A stretch of 64,000 nt of DNA. Source: Uranotaenia lowii. Taxonomy: Eukaryota; Arthropoda; Insecta; Diptera; Culicidae. The notes under the pieces are model-generated. The model saw only the letters and a list, made by a program, of their open reading frames with translations. It searched no databases and was not told the DNA's origin. A program made the position numbers and the translations under genes. Location of the stretch: contig NC_073692.1 of the NCBI RefSeq assembly GCF_029784155.1, forward strand, positions 327,627,920-327,691,919, in the 5' to 3' direction. This document shows, in pieces, positions 1-11,500 of the stretch; the stretch's first letter is position 1, and every line of letters begins with the position of its first letter.

Positions 1-247
1 TGGAGGTTTTGTGGGAATATTTTGTATTACGCATGGTTGAGCTCTAAAAAAGGTATCATCCAAGCCACGCGTAACCGCTAGCCATCAACACTGTAGTTGG
101 TTTGATATATCGAGTTGAAAAAAATTAAAAAATAAATCAGCGAGAATCAAACTTGTGACCAGCTGCGCGAGAGTTTGGAATGCTACCACAACTCCACGTC
201 TGCTTATGATTTTCAGGGAGAATTAAACAATTTAAATGCAAGTCCTT
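1..247. other. unassigned AT-rich sequence
   Basis: No gene, repeat boundary or RNA that I can support. It leads into the 152-bp tandem repeat. Confidence 0.6.
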
Positions 248-600
248 CCATCCATAAAACAAACTCTTGAAATGCCAGTTAGCTTTCCCTCAAAAAAACG
301 TACTAGTCATGGTTTGGTACCTTTTTTTTAAATTGATTTTGGATATTCCTATACCTATGTCAAGGAAAGTAAAAACTTTCAACAAGCTTCAACAAGCTTC
401 CATCCATAAAACAAACTCTTGAAATGCCAGTTAGCTTTCCCTCAAAAAAACGTACTAGTCATGGTTTGGTACCTTTTTTTTTAAATTGATTTTGGATATT
501 CCTATACCTATGTCAAGGAAAGCAAAAACTTTCAACAAGCTTCCAGCGAGATTTTTTAAATTGATTTTGGATATTTCTATACCTATGTCAAGGAAAGTAA
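248..600. repeat. 152-bp tandem duplication
   Basis: A unit starting ccatccataaaacaaactc at 248 recurs at 400 almost unchanged, giving a 152-bp period. A third, partial copy of the second half of the unit (aaattgattttggatat...) starts near 558, only about 75 bp after its counterpart in unit 2. The unit contains a T-run and the motif caacaagcttc, which is itself doubled at the unit junction. The short motif tttcaacaagcttccagcg recurs alone near 1,568. No coding potential is visible. Confidence 0.85.
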
Positions 601-3031
601 ATTTATTTTTCTATTGTTAGTGTTACTTCCCGTGGGAAGTAACATCCGGAATTTTTCTTTGACCGGAGTGTCAAAACATTCCACCGCTCTGTAATTGCAA
701 TGCACTGTATTTACTGGAAAAGCAACATACGGGTACAAATAATTTTAACCATCCTTTAATTCCCTGAAAATAAACAACCCTCGTGTAAAAAGGATAAATT
801 GGGGTTCGGCTGCCGAACTTAGTATTGAGAATGACTATCAGAACTTAGTTTTGCGATTGCCCAATGGAACTCAAAGTTGAGGACTCACTACTAACAAAAT
901 CTGTAAAATAACATCACATATGATGTAAATAAAAAGAAGCATTATATATGATGGAATTTTCAGTGTGAGCTTAAAATTACCAAGGCAGTAAATCGAGTAC
1001 ATGTAATATTCAACAACATGTTATAGTCAACAGCATGTAATGATCAACAGCATGTAATCATCAAGTTCGTGTAACATAAAAAATGATGGAAATTATAAAA
1101 TGTTTTGTTTATTTGTTTTCAATTGAGGGATTCATGTTTCAAAAATTAAACGAAAGCCGTGGAATATTATAAGCACTTTAATTGCACTTCTTTTATCTTG
1201 TTTTTTGCATCATTACTTTGTACATAAATATCACTTTTAACTATGACGCACTTAATAACCTTACTGAGTAAAGGCAGCATATTTTGCCACGATTCATTAG
1301 AACATGGATTTTCCAACCAAATCTTAGATAGGTGTTGGAAGTTCCTTGGAAATAGCCATGTCTTACAAATCGTTCGAAATACACCCCGTTTCGCCATCAT
1401 CGTCTCTACGCGGCTCTGATAGTCAACACGATTCCCACCAGCGGTGTCTTCTCGAACATAAACTGGACACTATGGAAAGAAGCAAAGAAAAAGTTTGGAG
1501 TGTATTTTGTTTGTTTTAAGATTCATTTTAAATATTTACCGTTCCAATTCATAAAGCGGCGCAAACTTTCAACAAGCTTCCAGCGGGAAAACTCTAACAG
1601 GATCAAAATTATTTTCCCGCAATTTCTATTTTCAACAAAATTATACATGAGCGTCTCAAAACAATCGCATCAAGAAGCTAAGGAAGAATAATATATGTTA
1701 GAAAAGGGTATCTAAAATAAATCTATTACCATGAATTATGGTCTATAAGTACTTACTTTTTAATCGAATAAAAATCCCGAAAATTTACCCGCTAGCAGGC
1801 TGTTACTGACATGACTATTGTTTAAGATAGACACCTTTGAGACCTTATTCTTTTTATGGATATTTCTAATCGGCTGTCGCATCAAGCAGCTTTTCTCCCA
1901 GATAAGTCAATTCCTGATTTTGACATTTTTCGAGAAATCTGATAGAGGCTCATACCCTCGTAGTTGATTGTAGGAAACTAGCAGGTTCTGGGTTTTTTTC
2001 GGGAAATTACTACTCTGTAGCATTCGTATCTTCTCAAGAGCAGGTTCTGGGCTGAATCTGTCAATTCCAACATGCATTTGGTATAGGTTTTTAATCTGGA
2101 AAATAGAGTTAACTGTAACTAGGACTTAGACTCATCCACAATAAAGTTTTCTACAAATTTCAAAATTCTTAAATATAGAAAAATTACCAAAAAAAAAAAC
2201 TTTTTCTTGCCCTCATTCACGGCATATCTCGGTCTGCAACAAAGGTAAAGTTGTTAACCTGGCCGAGTTTGTGCTCTCCATCATTCGAAAAGGTAAGGAC
2301 GGTGTCAGAAGTATTCAAGCAGCTCAGTGATTAATTCTCTCAATGCTAATTTCCACCATCCACTATTCAGGCGTCAAGAAGAAAAAAGCAAAATTTTTAG
2401 GTCATCGGATTTTCCAGTTAGATTGTTCCTACTGTTGATAGTGTGGGGTTCCTTCAAACTGTTGCTGCTCACATTACTGCAACTTTCAGATACACCGCCT
2501 CTTGATCGCTTAGTTTGTTTTTCTGGATCCAAACATATCAACTAGGTCGGAAAATTGCGAAGGAACGGCTACTTCTATTAATTTAGCCTTAATTTGTTGT
2601 AGGGAACACTCCTGCAATTAATTTTTTTTCATTAAATCAGTTCTAGTGATGCTTAATGAACTGAGCCATACTTACCACAAAAGGTTTTTGATGGTATTCA
2701 TACAAATCAAAATCGAAGATATCCATTTCTGAAAAATTTGAAGTCTTCTTCTTCTTTACTACGTTCACAAGTTTGCTAAACGATGAAAACTGTTTTTGAA
2801 AATTTACACGACATATGAAAAATTTGAGAAATAATGTATACAAAAATAAATATTCAGATGAGAAAGAAACTGTCAAATAATTCCCTTTTGTTCCTTTCGT
2901 ACCGCTGAACTGAAATTTGAGCAAAATACACGAATCGCCGAAAATGTGCTAAATCGAGTTTAGATTCACTGCCTTGACAAATTACGTAATTAGTGCACAA
3001 TTTGACTGAACACTTTGTTTGCACGTTTTCG
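601..3031. other. unassigned AT-rich stretch
   Basis: I see no supportable gene. Small open frames on either strand (for example 1167-1400 minus and 2643-2924 minus) have low-complexity translations and no recognisable family. A 17-bp minisatellite lies inside at 1000-1077. Confidence 0.5.
1000..1077. repeat. 17-bp minisatellite, about 4.6 copies
   Basis: Successive units read catgtaatattcaacaa, catgttatagtcaacag, catgtaatgatcaacag and catgtaatcatcaagtt, followed by a partial unit. The period is exactly 17 bp with scattered substitutions. Confidence 0.8.
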
Positions 3032-5026
3032 GAGTTTGTATTTTAATCTGACATTATCGCGTTCAGTGTGATGTAATATAAATTTAGTTCTAATGCTATG
3101 TCTTTAAAACATTCCATGTAGTATAATTTTAAGAGATTTGTGATTCAGAGGTTTAATTTTTTTATGCGTAATAAATTCGCATTGAAAATTTCGTCATATG
3201 TGATGCCTTTTTTATTTACATTATATGTGATGGAAATTTACATCAAATAATCACGTTCCGTGTCAAGTCATAATATTTGTGTCATTAGAATTCAGTGCTG
3301 TTAAGGATTCAACTTTTATTATTTTGTAAATTTGCAATAATAAATCGCGTTCCACGTCATGTAATGTTGAAGATTTTCAATTTCAGTGTTGTTAAGGATT
3401 CAGATTTTTTGGTGTGTGCCACTGAACCAAAACTACTTCAAACTACTTACTAACTACTTACTACTTTAAACTACTTGAGTTTAAATAAAGGAGCGTGTAC
3501 AGGTAGGCGTTGTTTTGGCTGACAGCAATTCTGTACAACCATTTTCAGGCTGGCAGCCGCCATTTATTTCATTTCGAATTGGTGCTGAAAGTGTAGTCCA
3601 TTCTACTCCAATAAAAAAACGGTGAAATATATAGAAAAAGAAAGTCTCAGTGCGTGGAAAGTCATTAAAAGGATTCCAGTCACATCGCCTCAACGATTGT
3701 TGGTGCGTATAAGGTACGTAAATGAACTATTTATTGCAACAATCTGATTCAATTCTTTTGGGTGTATTTTAGCTATTTAACCTGTTTGTGGTTTTGATTA
3801 GGTCGTGTTTATTTTGAATGCGAAAAGTAGAAGATCTTTAAAAATTGGACTTTTTTGTGAAACTGCACAATACAATTTAATGAATTTTAGTCTTTAAAGA
3901 TTTGTTTTTTTTTCCAAGTTTTAACAGAACGGGAAAAACACAAAAAAAATAATGTTTCATATGGCGAGTTTGTATTTCAATCTGACATTATCGCGTTCAG
4001 TGTGATGTAATATAAATTTAGTTCTAGTGCTATGTCTTTAAAACGTTCCATGTAGTATAATTTTAAGAGATTTGTGATTCAGAGGTTTAATTTTTTATGC
4101 GTATTAAATTCGCATTGAAAATTTTGTCATATGTGATGCCTTTTTAATTTACATTATATGTGATGGAAATTTACATCAAATAATCACGTTCCGTGTCAAA
4201 TCATAATATTTGTGTTATTAGAATTCAGTGCTGTTAAGGATTCAACTTTTATTATTTTGTAAATTTGCAATAATAAATCGCGTTCCACGTCATGTAATGT
4301 TGAAGATTTTCAATTTCAGTGTTGTTAAGGATTCAGATTTTTTGGTGTGTGCCACTGAACCAAAACTACTTAATTTTGAGTTTAAATAAAGGAGCGTGTA
4401 CAGGTAGGCGTTGTTTTGGCTGACAGCAATTCTGTACAACCATTTTCAGGCTGGCAGCCGCCATTTATTTCATTTCGAATTGGTGCTGAAAGTGGTGTCC
4501 ATTCTACTCCAATAAAAAAACGGTGAAATATATAGAAAAAGAAAGTGTCAGTGCGTGGAAAGTTATTAAAAGGATTCCAGTCACATCGCCTCAACGATTG
4601 TTGGTGCGTATAAGGTACGTAAATGAACTATTTATTGCAACAATCTGATTTAATTCTTTCGGGTGTATTTTAGCTATTTAACCTGTTTGTGGTTTTGATT
4701 AGGTCGTGTTTATTTTGAATGCGAAAAGTAGCAGATCGTTAAAAATTGGACTTTTTTGTGAAACTGCACAATACAATTTAATGAATTTTAGTCTTTAAAG
4801 ATTTGTTTTTTTCCAAGTTTTCACAGAACGGGAAAAATACAAAAAAAAAAAATGTTTCATATGGCAAGTTTGTATTTTAATCTGACATTATCGCGTTCAG
4901 TGTGATGTAATATAAATTTAGTTCTAATGCTATGTCTTTAAAACATTCCATGTAGTATAATTTTAAGAGATTTGTGATTCAGAGGTTTAATTTTTTTATG
5001 CGTATTAAATTCGCATTGAAAATTTC
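3032..5026. repeat. large tandem duplication, units of about 0.9 kb, 2.2 copies
   Basis: Unit 1 starts gagtttgtattttaatctg at 3032, unit 2 at 3966 and a partial unit 3 at 4866, which breaks off near 5026. Periods are 934 and 900 bp. The difference includes an expanded 'actactta' stretch in unit 1 near 3440-3475. Each full unit holds a 70-codon minus-strand open frame (3481-3693 and 4382-4594) starting MRRCDWNPFN. The two translations differ at only a few residues, which follows from the recent duplication and does not prove coding. The unit also carries related short motifs such as gcgttccacgtcatgtaat. I do not recognise the family; a satellite or a fragment of a larger element is possible. 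Confidence 0.85.
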
Positions 5027-8000
5027 CAAATTGAAAATTTACATTAATTACTTCAAACTTCATTTATTTCCCTCTTCGGGTTTTTTTTAAATTTCGAAGG
5101 AGGGGGGGGGGGTGACAAAAGAAGAAATTGATATTTGTTCCAGCCTAAGTGAAAACCGTATATAATATACCAATTTCCCTCTTTACTCTTAACACCTTCA
5201 ATTTTCTCTTTATTTTTTCTATTCTTTTTTACAAGATGGAAATTTGACTTCCAACCATAACTGTCGGGTGTTAACTGACGTGAGTGGCTTCGTCCCATTA
5301 AAACCACCTTGGGCTTCGTGTGCCAAATGTGCCCCCCCACACCGTATAAAAATACATCAAGGGGTTATTTTTCTTATTCTTATAATTTATTCAAGACCAG
5401 AACTGCAGCTGTTAAATTGAAACAATTAATTTTTTGCTTCGATGAATTGCTTTTTTCTATGTGAATAACGCAAATTATACTGTTTACCTTTCATAAAGTA
5501 CGTACACCGTATAAATCAGATCATTAGATATATAAAAAACCAAATTGATGTTAAAAACAAGATAATGTCAACTAAACACTCATTTCGTTTGAAAAGTTTA
5601 AACTGCCATTTTGAATATCGATACGAATTAAGAGTATAAGTGAGAAAATTAGTTTGAGTGTGTTTCTATCAAAGCCGAACATAAATATTTCCCCTGAATG
5701 CTGCCCCGGGATTTACATTTAACGAATTTGCGAAGCAAAACAAAACAAAATCTGAATTAATTGGAAAAAGTATTACGAGAACATTGATTCTATCTCTGTG
5801 ACCTTAAAATTTATGGGACCACTTCGAATCTCTACCACTGTTATCACCACCGCCATCGAGGGAACAGGTCTGAAACCGATGCATCTAGAAAACCAAGTCT
5901 ACAAAAGTAATATTAAGGTCGCTGCCCTATAACAGATACTCCTGAAGTTTACTAGCGTTTCTAGGAAGGAGATGCTTCATAGCTCTAATTCTAATTCCTT
6001 TTCCGCTTATTAACTTCAAAAAACTAGGTAAATATCTTTAAATTCTTAGTGACCAAGAATACCAATGATCATTAAAGACTGTTTGTCAGACTTTAGATTT
6101 CATATCAAGATCGAGTTTCAGAAGTTGATGATGTTGATTCAAGATGACATTCTCAAATTTGAAACAAGATATCAATGGCAGTTTTTCGATTAAAATATTA
6201 GCTTTTAGCAGGTTCTTTTCTAATTCGAGTTTATATTTCTAATCACGTTGAATAAGTCAATTTTAAACTATATGAAACTTCATCCAGATTTCAATTTTTC
6301 GATTTAAATTTTTGCATATAATTTCAGGTTCAAATTAGGATTTATGTTTCAATTTCAATGATTAAGTTCTGATTTCTATTATTCAATTAAATTCGAAGCA
6401 TTTTATGTTTCACTCAGATTTTAACGCACCTAACATTTCTAGATAACGTAATTATGAAATTACATAATCTTATCAACCCGGTTAATAATAATTCTACTAG
6501 ACTACTAGAATTCTAGTAGCATTTCAAGAAGAATTTTTGCCTTTTACAAAAAGATTCAGCTATAGGTTAATTGGCCCCATTTAACCCTCCCCTTCTCACT
6601 AGGTTTTTCACGTTTTAAAAATAGAAACAAAAAATGAAACTGGATGATTTGAATCACTAGTCATTGTTACACATCTATCCTTACGATCAGTCTAATGGTC
6701 ACCATTATAATGGTTAATTGATTCGGGAGCAGATTCAGAATCTAGAAGTGAGATTCAGAAATCAGATGCAGATTCAGAATTTAGATTAATCTTTAAAATT
6801 CAGATGCAATTAAGCGCTGAACCGGAGTCCGAAGCCGATAATTGCAACAGCAGAGAAATCCGCAAAATATTCTACATACTTACTGAAACAAAATTCGGAA
6901 TTAAGAATCAATATTCAGATTCAGATTTGTGATACCAAATTCAAATCAGAATTTTGATAAAGAATTCGGATTTAGATTTTAAATTTGTTAATTCTTTACT
7001 TGAAATTATTCATACCTTTACATATTAAGAGAACAAAGTCGATTTTTTTCTTTATGCAATCGTTTGCTTAACTTAACATTTAAACAGAGTCCAAATTTTG
7101 ATGCAGACTCACAATCAGAAACACTATTCAAATTTTGAATTCATCATTCAGTTTATAATTCAGATTCAAATGCCGAATTCATAATTTTTAATTCAACTTA
7201 GGATTTTTTATCTAGAAGCACTGATAAACTGATGTACAAGCTAAGCTTTGAAAAGTGTGTAAAGTCCCGACGACCGTTTTGAATCAATTTTATGTTTTTT
7301 GGTTGAGCCACCAGATGTCTCCAAGGACACCAGAGAGAACTGTCAAGAAGAAAATGAAATGTAAACAAAACAAAACAACAAACTTTTAGTCAATTATGAA
7401 AAGGTCGTATCTATTTGAAGAGTTTCGATCAAATTGATGTTGAAGATTCGTTACACATTTCTGATTTGCATTATCAAAATTTTACGCTTAACGTTGTTTT
7501 TCGAATTGCTTCAAACTAGCATGAAGCACTTAATATATGATGCGATGATATGATGCGTGAAAATGCCCGCTCAGAGAAGCCTAGAATCTGTATTTCTTCG
7601 TTGGATTGTTAATTTTAAGCTCAACTGGATAAAATAACTGGTTCGTCTGGCTTGTTCAAAGTTGTTAGTTAGCCTCTTTAGTAAAAAGAATTGAGGTAAA
7701 ATGAACCAGATGAATTTACCTTGCTGTGAATATATTGAAGCCGTCCATTTTTCTACGATGTTAGTTTATTAATTTTTGAGATCATACACAATTGCGCTCT
7801 TCCAAGAATCAGGTACTTCAAAAGTTGATTCGGCTTGTTTAAATGATAGCATTTGAAGTTAAGAATACGTTTCTGGAATTTTATAATTCAAGCTTGTATA
7901 TGTGTCATTTCGTCAGTCTCTCTAGTGACAATATTATAATGATGCTATTTTTCTCAGCTGAAATTTATTCTTAGTTCATCTAATTATATACATAGAGCAA

Positions 8001-8091
8001 TTCATCTAAATGTATTTAAATTTATTTATTAATGAGTTCAAACACCATTTCGCCCTCTCGAAAAATTCTTGCTAGCAAAAGAGCTATCTAG
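5027..8091. other. unassigned AT-rich stretch with ATTCAGA-like simple sequence
   Basis: No supportable gene. A G-run lies at 5102-5112. Between about 6100 and 7210 the sequence is cryptically simple, dominated by variants of gattcagattcaaat. The last few hundred bases may belong to the 5' flank of the Helentron that begins at or before 8562. Confidence 0.5.
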
Positions 8092-8152
8092 AAACAGTGC
8101 CATCTGTTACGCCGTTCAAAAGTTACAAATCAAGCAATAGATGGCACTGTTT
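8092..8152. repeat. short inverted repeat upstream of the Helentron gene
   Basis: The left arm aaacagtgccatctgtt (8092-8108) pairs with the right arm aatagatggcactgttt (8136-8152), with one or two mismatches and a 27-nt spacer. Short palindromes near the ends are described for Helentrons, so it may mark the 5' subterminal region. That link is an inference from position only. Confidence 0.6.
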
Positions 8153-8540
8153 TTCGTCACTTTTTAACGGCTTCTTTAAAAGAGAGCACTGAAAATTTTA
8201 CACAAGTTTTTGAAGTTTTTTTGTTCGAGCTTGTACATCAGTTCATCAGTGCTAGAAGGTACTATTTTAAAACAACACTCTAACCCAGATCCAGATTGCA
8301 GTCAATATTGAGCAACACTTTCTCTGATATAACAAGAGTGTAGAAAATATAGAGAATCACTCAAGATACCAGATGTTTAAGAATGTTAAATCGTTGATTA
8401 ATAAATTCAATTTATTATAATAGCCTTATTATGTACTGTATATTGAATTCATTTTAAGAAATTCATTATTTTTTTGATCATTGATCAGATTTCAATAAAT
8501 GTAATATTTCACTGCATTTAAAAAAAATGTTTTTTAAATT

Positions 8541-8552
8541 CTTTTATTTCAG
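8541..8552 (+). promoter_or_regulatory. putative splice acceptor before the Helentron start codon
   Basis: The tract cttttatttcag ends 9 bases before the ATG at 8562 and has the form of an insect 3' splice site. It suggests a 5'-UTR intron or an upstream exon. No matching donor was identified. Confidence 0.35.
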
Positions 8553-8561
8553 CCTTCAAAC

Positions 8562-11500
8562 ATGCCTCGTACTAAAAAATATTCTTCGGAATACAAAACG
8601 AAAAAATGTCGTCTATACAATAAACAAAATTACATTGAAAAAGTTGAACAAAGAAGGAAATTGAAAATCATTAGAAGTCAGAAAGAAATACAAACAAATC
8701 AAAATTGTTTCATTGAAGAATATCGACAAAGAGAAAATTTAAATCATACAGAGACAATTGACAATAATGCTCATCTTATTGCAAATGAAGATGACTTATA
8801 CGAAGATAAAGAACAACAAAGAATCCAGTTTCGATTTCAGAGAAAAAGATTGGTGAAAAAACCGAAAGATATTGAAACATCTCAAATATTACGAGAAAAA
8901 AAAGCCAAAACAATGCGAGAAACTAGAGAAGATTTAAGCTATTACGAAAATGAAAAAGCAAAAAACAGAGATCGTTTGCGTAAGATAAGGAATGAAAATA
9001 CAGAATATTATACAAGAGAGAAGAATTTAATTATATGTAAATTGGCAAAACAACGTTTAGCAAGCGTAAACGTCCAAGCTGTGTCGAATCATTCTAATCT
9101 GTTGAATATACGTTTACAGAGAAGTAACGATACGTATCATATGAATGAAAATGCACGCAACAGATTATCACGACGGGAGCAAAGAATGAATGAATTCATA
9201 GCTCACCGAGACAAATACTACAATCAGCTTAGTCGTTCGAATGATTTTCAATCCAAATCAATAAGGGAATTCATTGAGAATAGAAAGCAGATGCCCAAAT
9301 ATGTATGCGCAAGCTGCGAGGGTTCATTTTTCCTTAAAGGTGTTCAAAACATTTCAAAAGAAATAGTTGAGAAGATTTTGAAAAACGAAAACGTCCAAAA
9401 TACTTGTGATTCACGAACATTGAATTATTATTTTCAAAATTCTTGTAATTTTTTGTGTAAAACTTGCATTCGATATGTAAAAGATTGTAAAATTCCCAAG
9501 CTTGCTTCAAGCTGGGGTCTAAAACTACCGCCGGTTCCCGAATGCATTACAAGGCTTAACGATATTGAAGAAAGAATAATTTCACCTTATGTTGCTTTCC
9601 AAAAGGTTGTTCTCATGTCGAAACGTGCTTGTAATCCACAGCTTGGAATGAAAGGGAGTGCAATTCATGTGCCTAGTAGTGTGCCCTTAATGGTTTCGTC
9701 TTTGCCAAGACAACTAAATAATCTTGATATTATACCCATACCGGTAGAATTCAAACGACATATGGGTCACTCTTCCACATATATAAGTGGATTGGTCCGT
9801 GCGTCATATGTATCAGAAGCTCTTGATTATTTGAAAGATACTGAATTATACAAAAAATATGATATACAAGTTTCTTCTCATGAAATGAGAACATTCACAG
9901 AAGAAATCAATCGGAACAATGTTATAAATGTTGACAATGATAATCAAGTTGCTGCAAGCGACGAAGGTAATATTAGAAATAGTCAAATCTGTATTGGCTC
10001 AAAACAAGTAGTGAATTCGAATTTACAATTAGACGATTTAGAGGTTGATGATGAATTTTATGAACATTTGGTAGATGATGATGATGAATGTTTACTTTTC
10101 GACTTCAATCAACAAACGGCACAGCATGCCACTATTGTAATGGCTCCAGGCCAAAACCACTGGCCTGTTTCGGTTCACGTTCAACCAGATATTGAATGTT
10201 TCTGTTTCCCCAAAATTTTCGGTGGAAAAAAAAGGCTAATACTCAACAAAAATATTACAAGATCTGATTTAATTAAATGGGAAGTGCGCTGCCACACAGT
10301 AAAAATTTCTGCATTCAGAATTCTATATTTGGCCAAAATTAAATTGGAATCAGAAGTTCTTAGTTCGACTACACTTACACTAAAAAAGAAATCAAATGCA
10401 AAAGGTGTAACAGTCGAGGAAGCATTAAATCCCCAGTTTATTGCAGAGCTAAGGCAGCATAATGATGGGTTGAATTTTTTGAAACACATCAGGTGTTCTC
10501 CAAGTTTTTGGAGCGTCAAGAAAAAGAATCTCTTCGCGATGTTACGGCAGTGCGGAAAACCAATATTTTTTCTAACCGTGTCTGCAGTTGAAAATAAATG
10601 GCCTGAATTGATACAGGGTTTGGTATTGAAGACCACGGGAAAACACATATCGTTATTGCAAGCTCTTAACCTTCCAGAACAACAAAAACACGATCTTATC
10701 AGGGAAAACCCTGTTTACTCAGCGTTGTACTATGATTTTAAAGTTAATGAGCTATTGAAGCTAATAAAACAACCCTCAGGCCCATTCCATCCGTATAAAG
10801 TAACAGATTTTTATCGAAGGCGCGAATTTCAAATGAGAGGTTCTCCTCATGATCACATGTTACTGTTCATTGAAGATGCACCTTGTCTTGATATAGACAA
10901 TGAAGATAGTATAAAAGCTTTTGAAAAGTTTGCTGATACATTTATCTCATGTCAGTATGATTCTGATAATCCACTTTGTAAATATTTGCGTCACAAGCAT
11001 ACTGATACATGTTCTAAAGGACGAAGTAATAAAAACACATGTAGATTTAATTTTCCTAAATTTGTTCTAGCAGAAACGAAAATTTTAAAACCATTGCCTA
11101 AAAACGAAATTACTACAGCGGTTAAGAGAAATCTACAGAAAATAAAAGAAAAGATGGAAGTTCTATATTCAAGTAAAGAAAGATTAAATATATCTTTTGA
11201 AGAAATTTTGGAAAGCTTAGATTTGACTACAGATGATTACGTAACCGCTTTAAGAGCTTCTATTAGTAAAGTTACAATATTTTACAAACGTAGGAGCTGT
11301 GAAGTTGATATTAATTCTTATAATCCGATAATATTAAATTTAATGGAATCAAATACAGATTTGCAGCTAATCCTAGATGAATATGGCGTTGCAGCATACA
11401 TTGTTGATTACATAGCCAAGTCTGAATCGGGACTCTCAAAGCAACTGAAAGAACTGCAAAATGAATTAGATAAAAGAAATATTACTTATCTGGAAAAGTT

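Noticed and set aside
909..3235. A possible large inverted repeat linking about 909-950 with about 3190-3235 (catcacatat(a/g)atgtaaataaaaa)
   Set aside because: The match covers only about 40 AT-rich bases and does not extend. Not enough to define an element.
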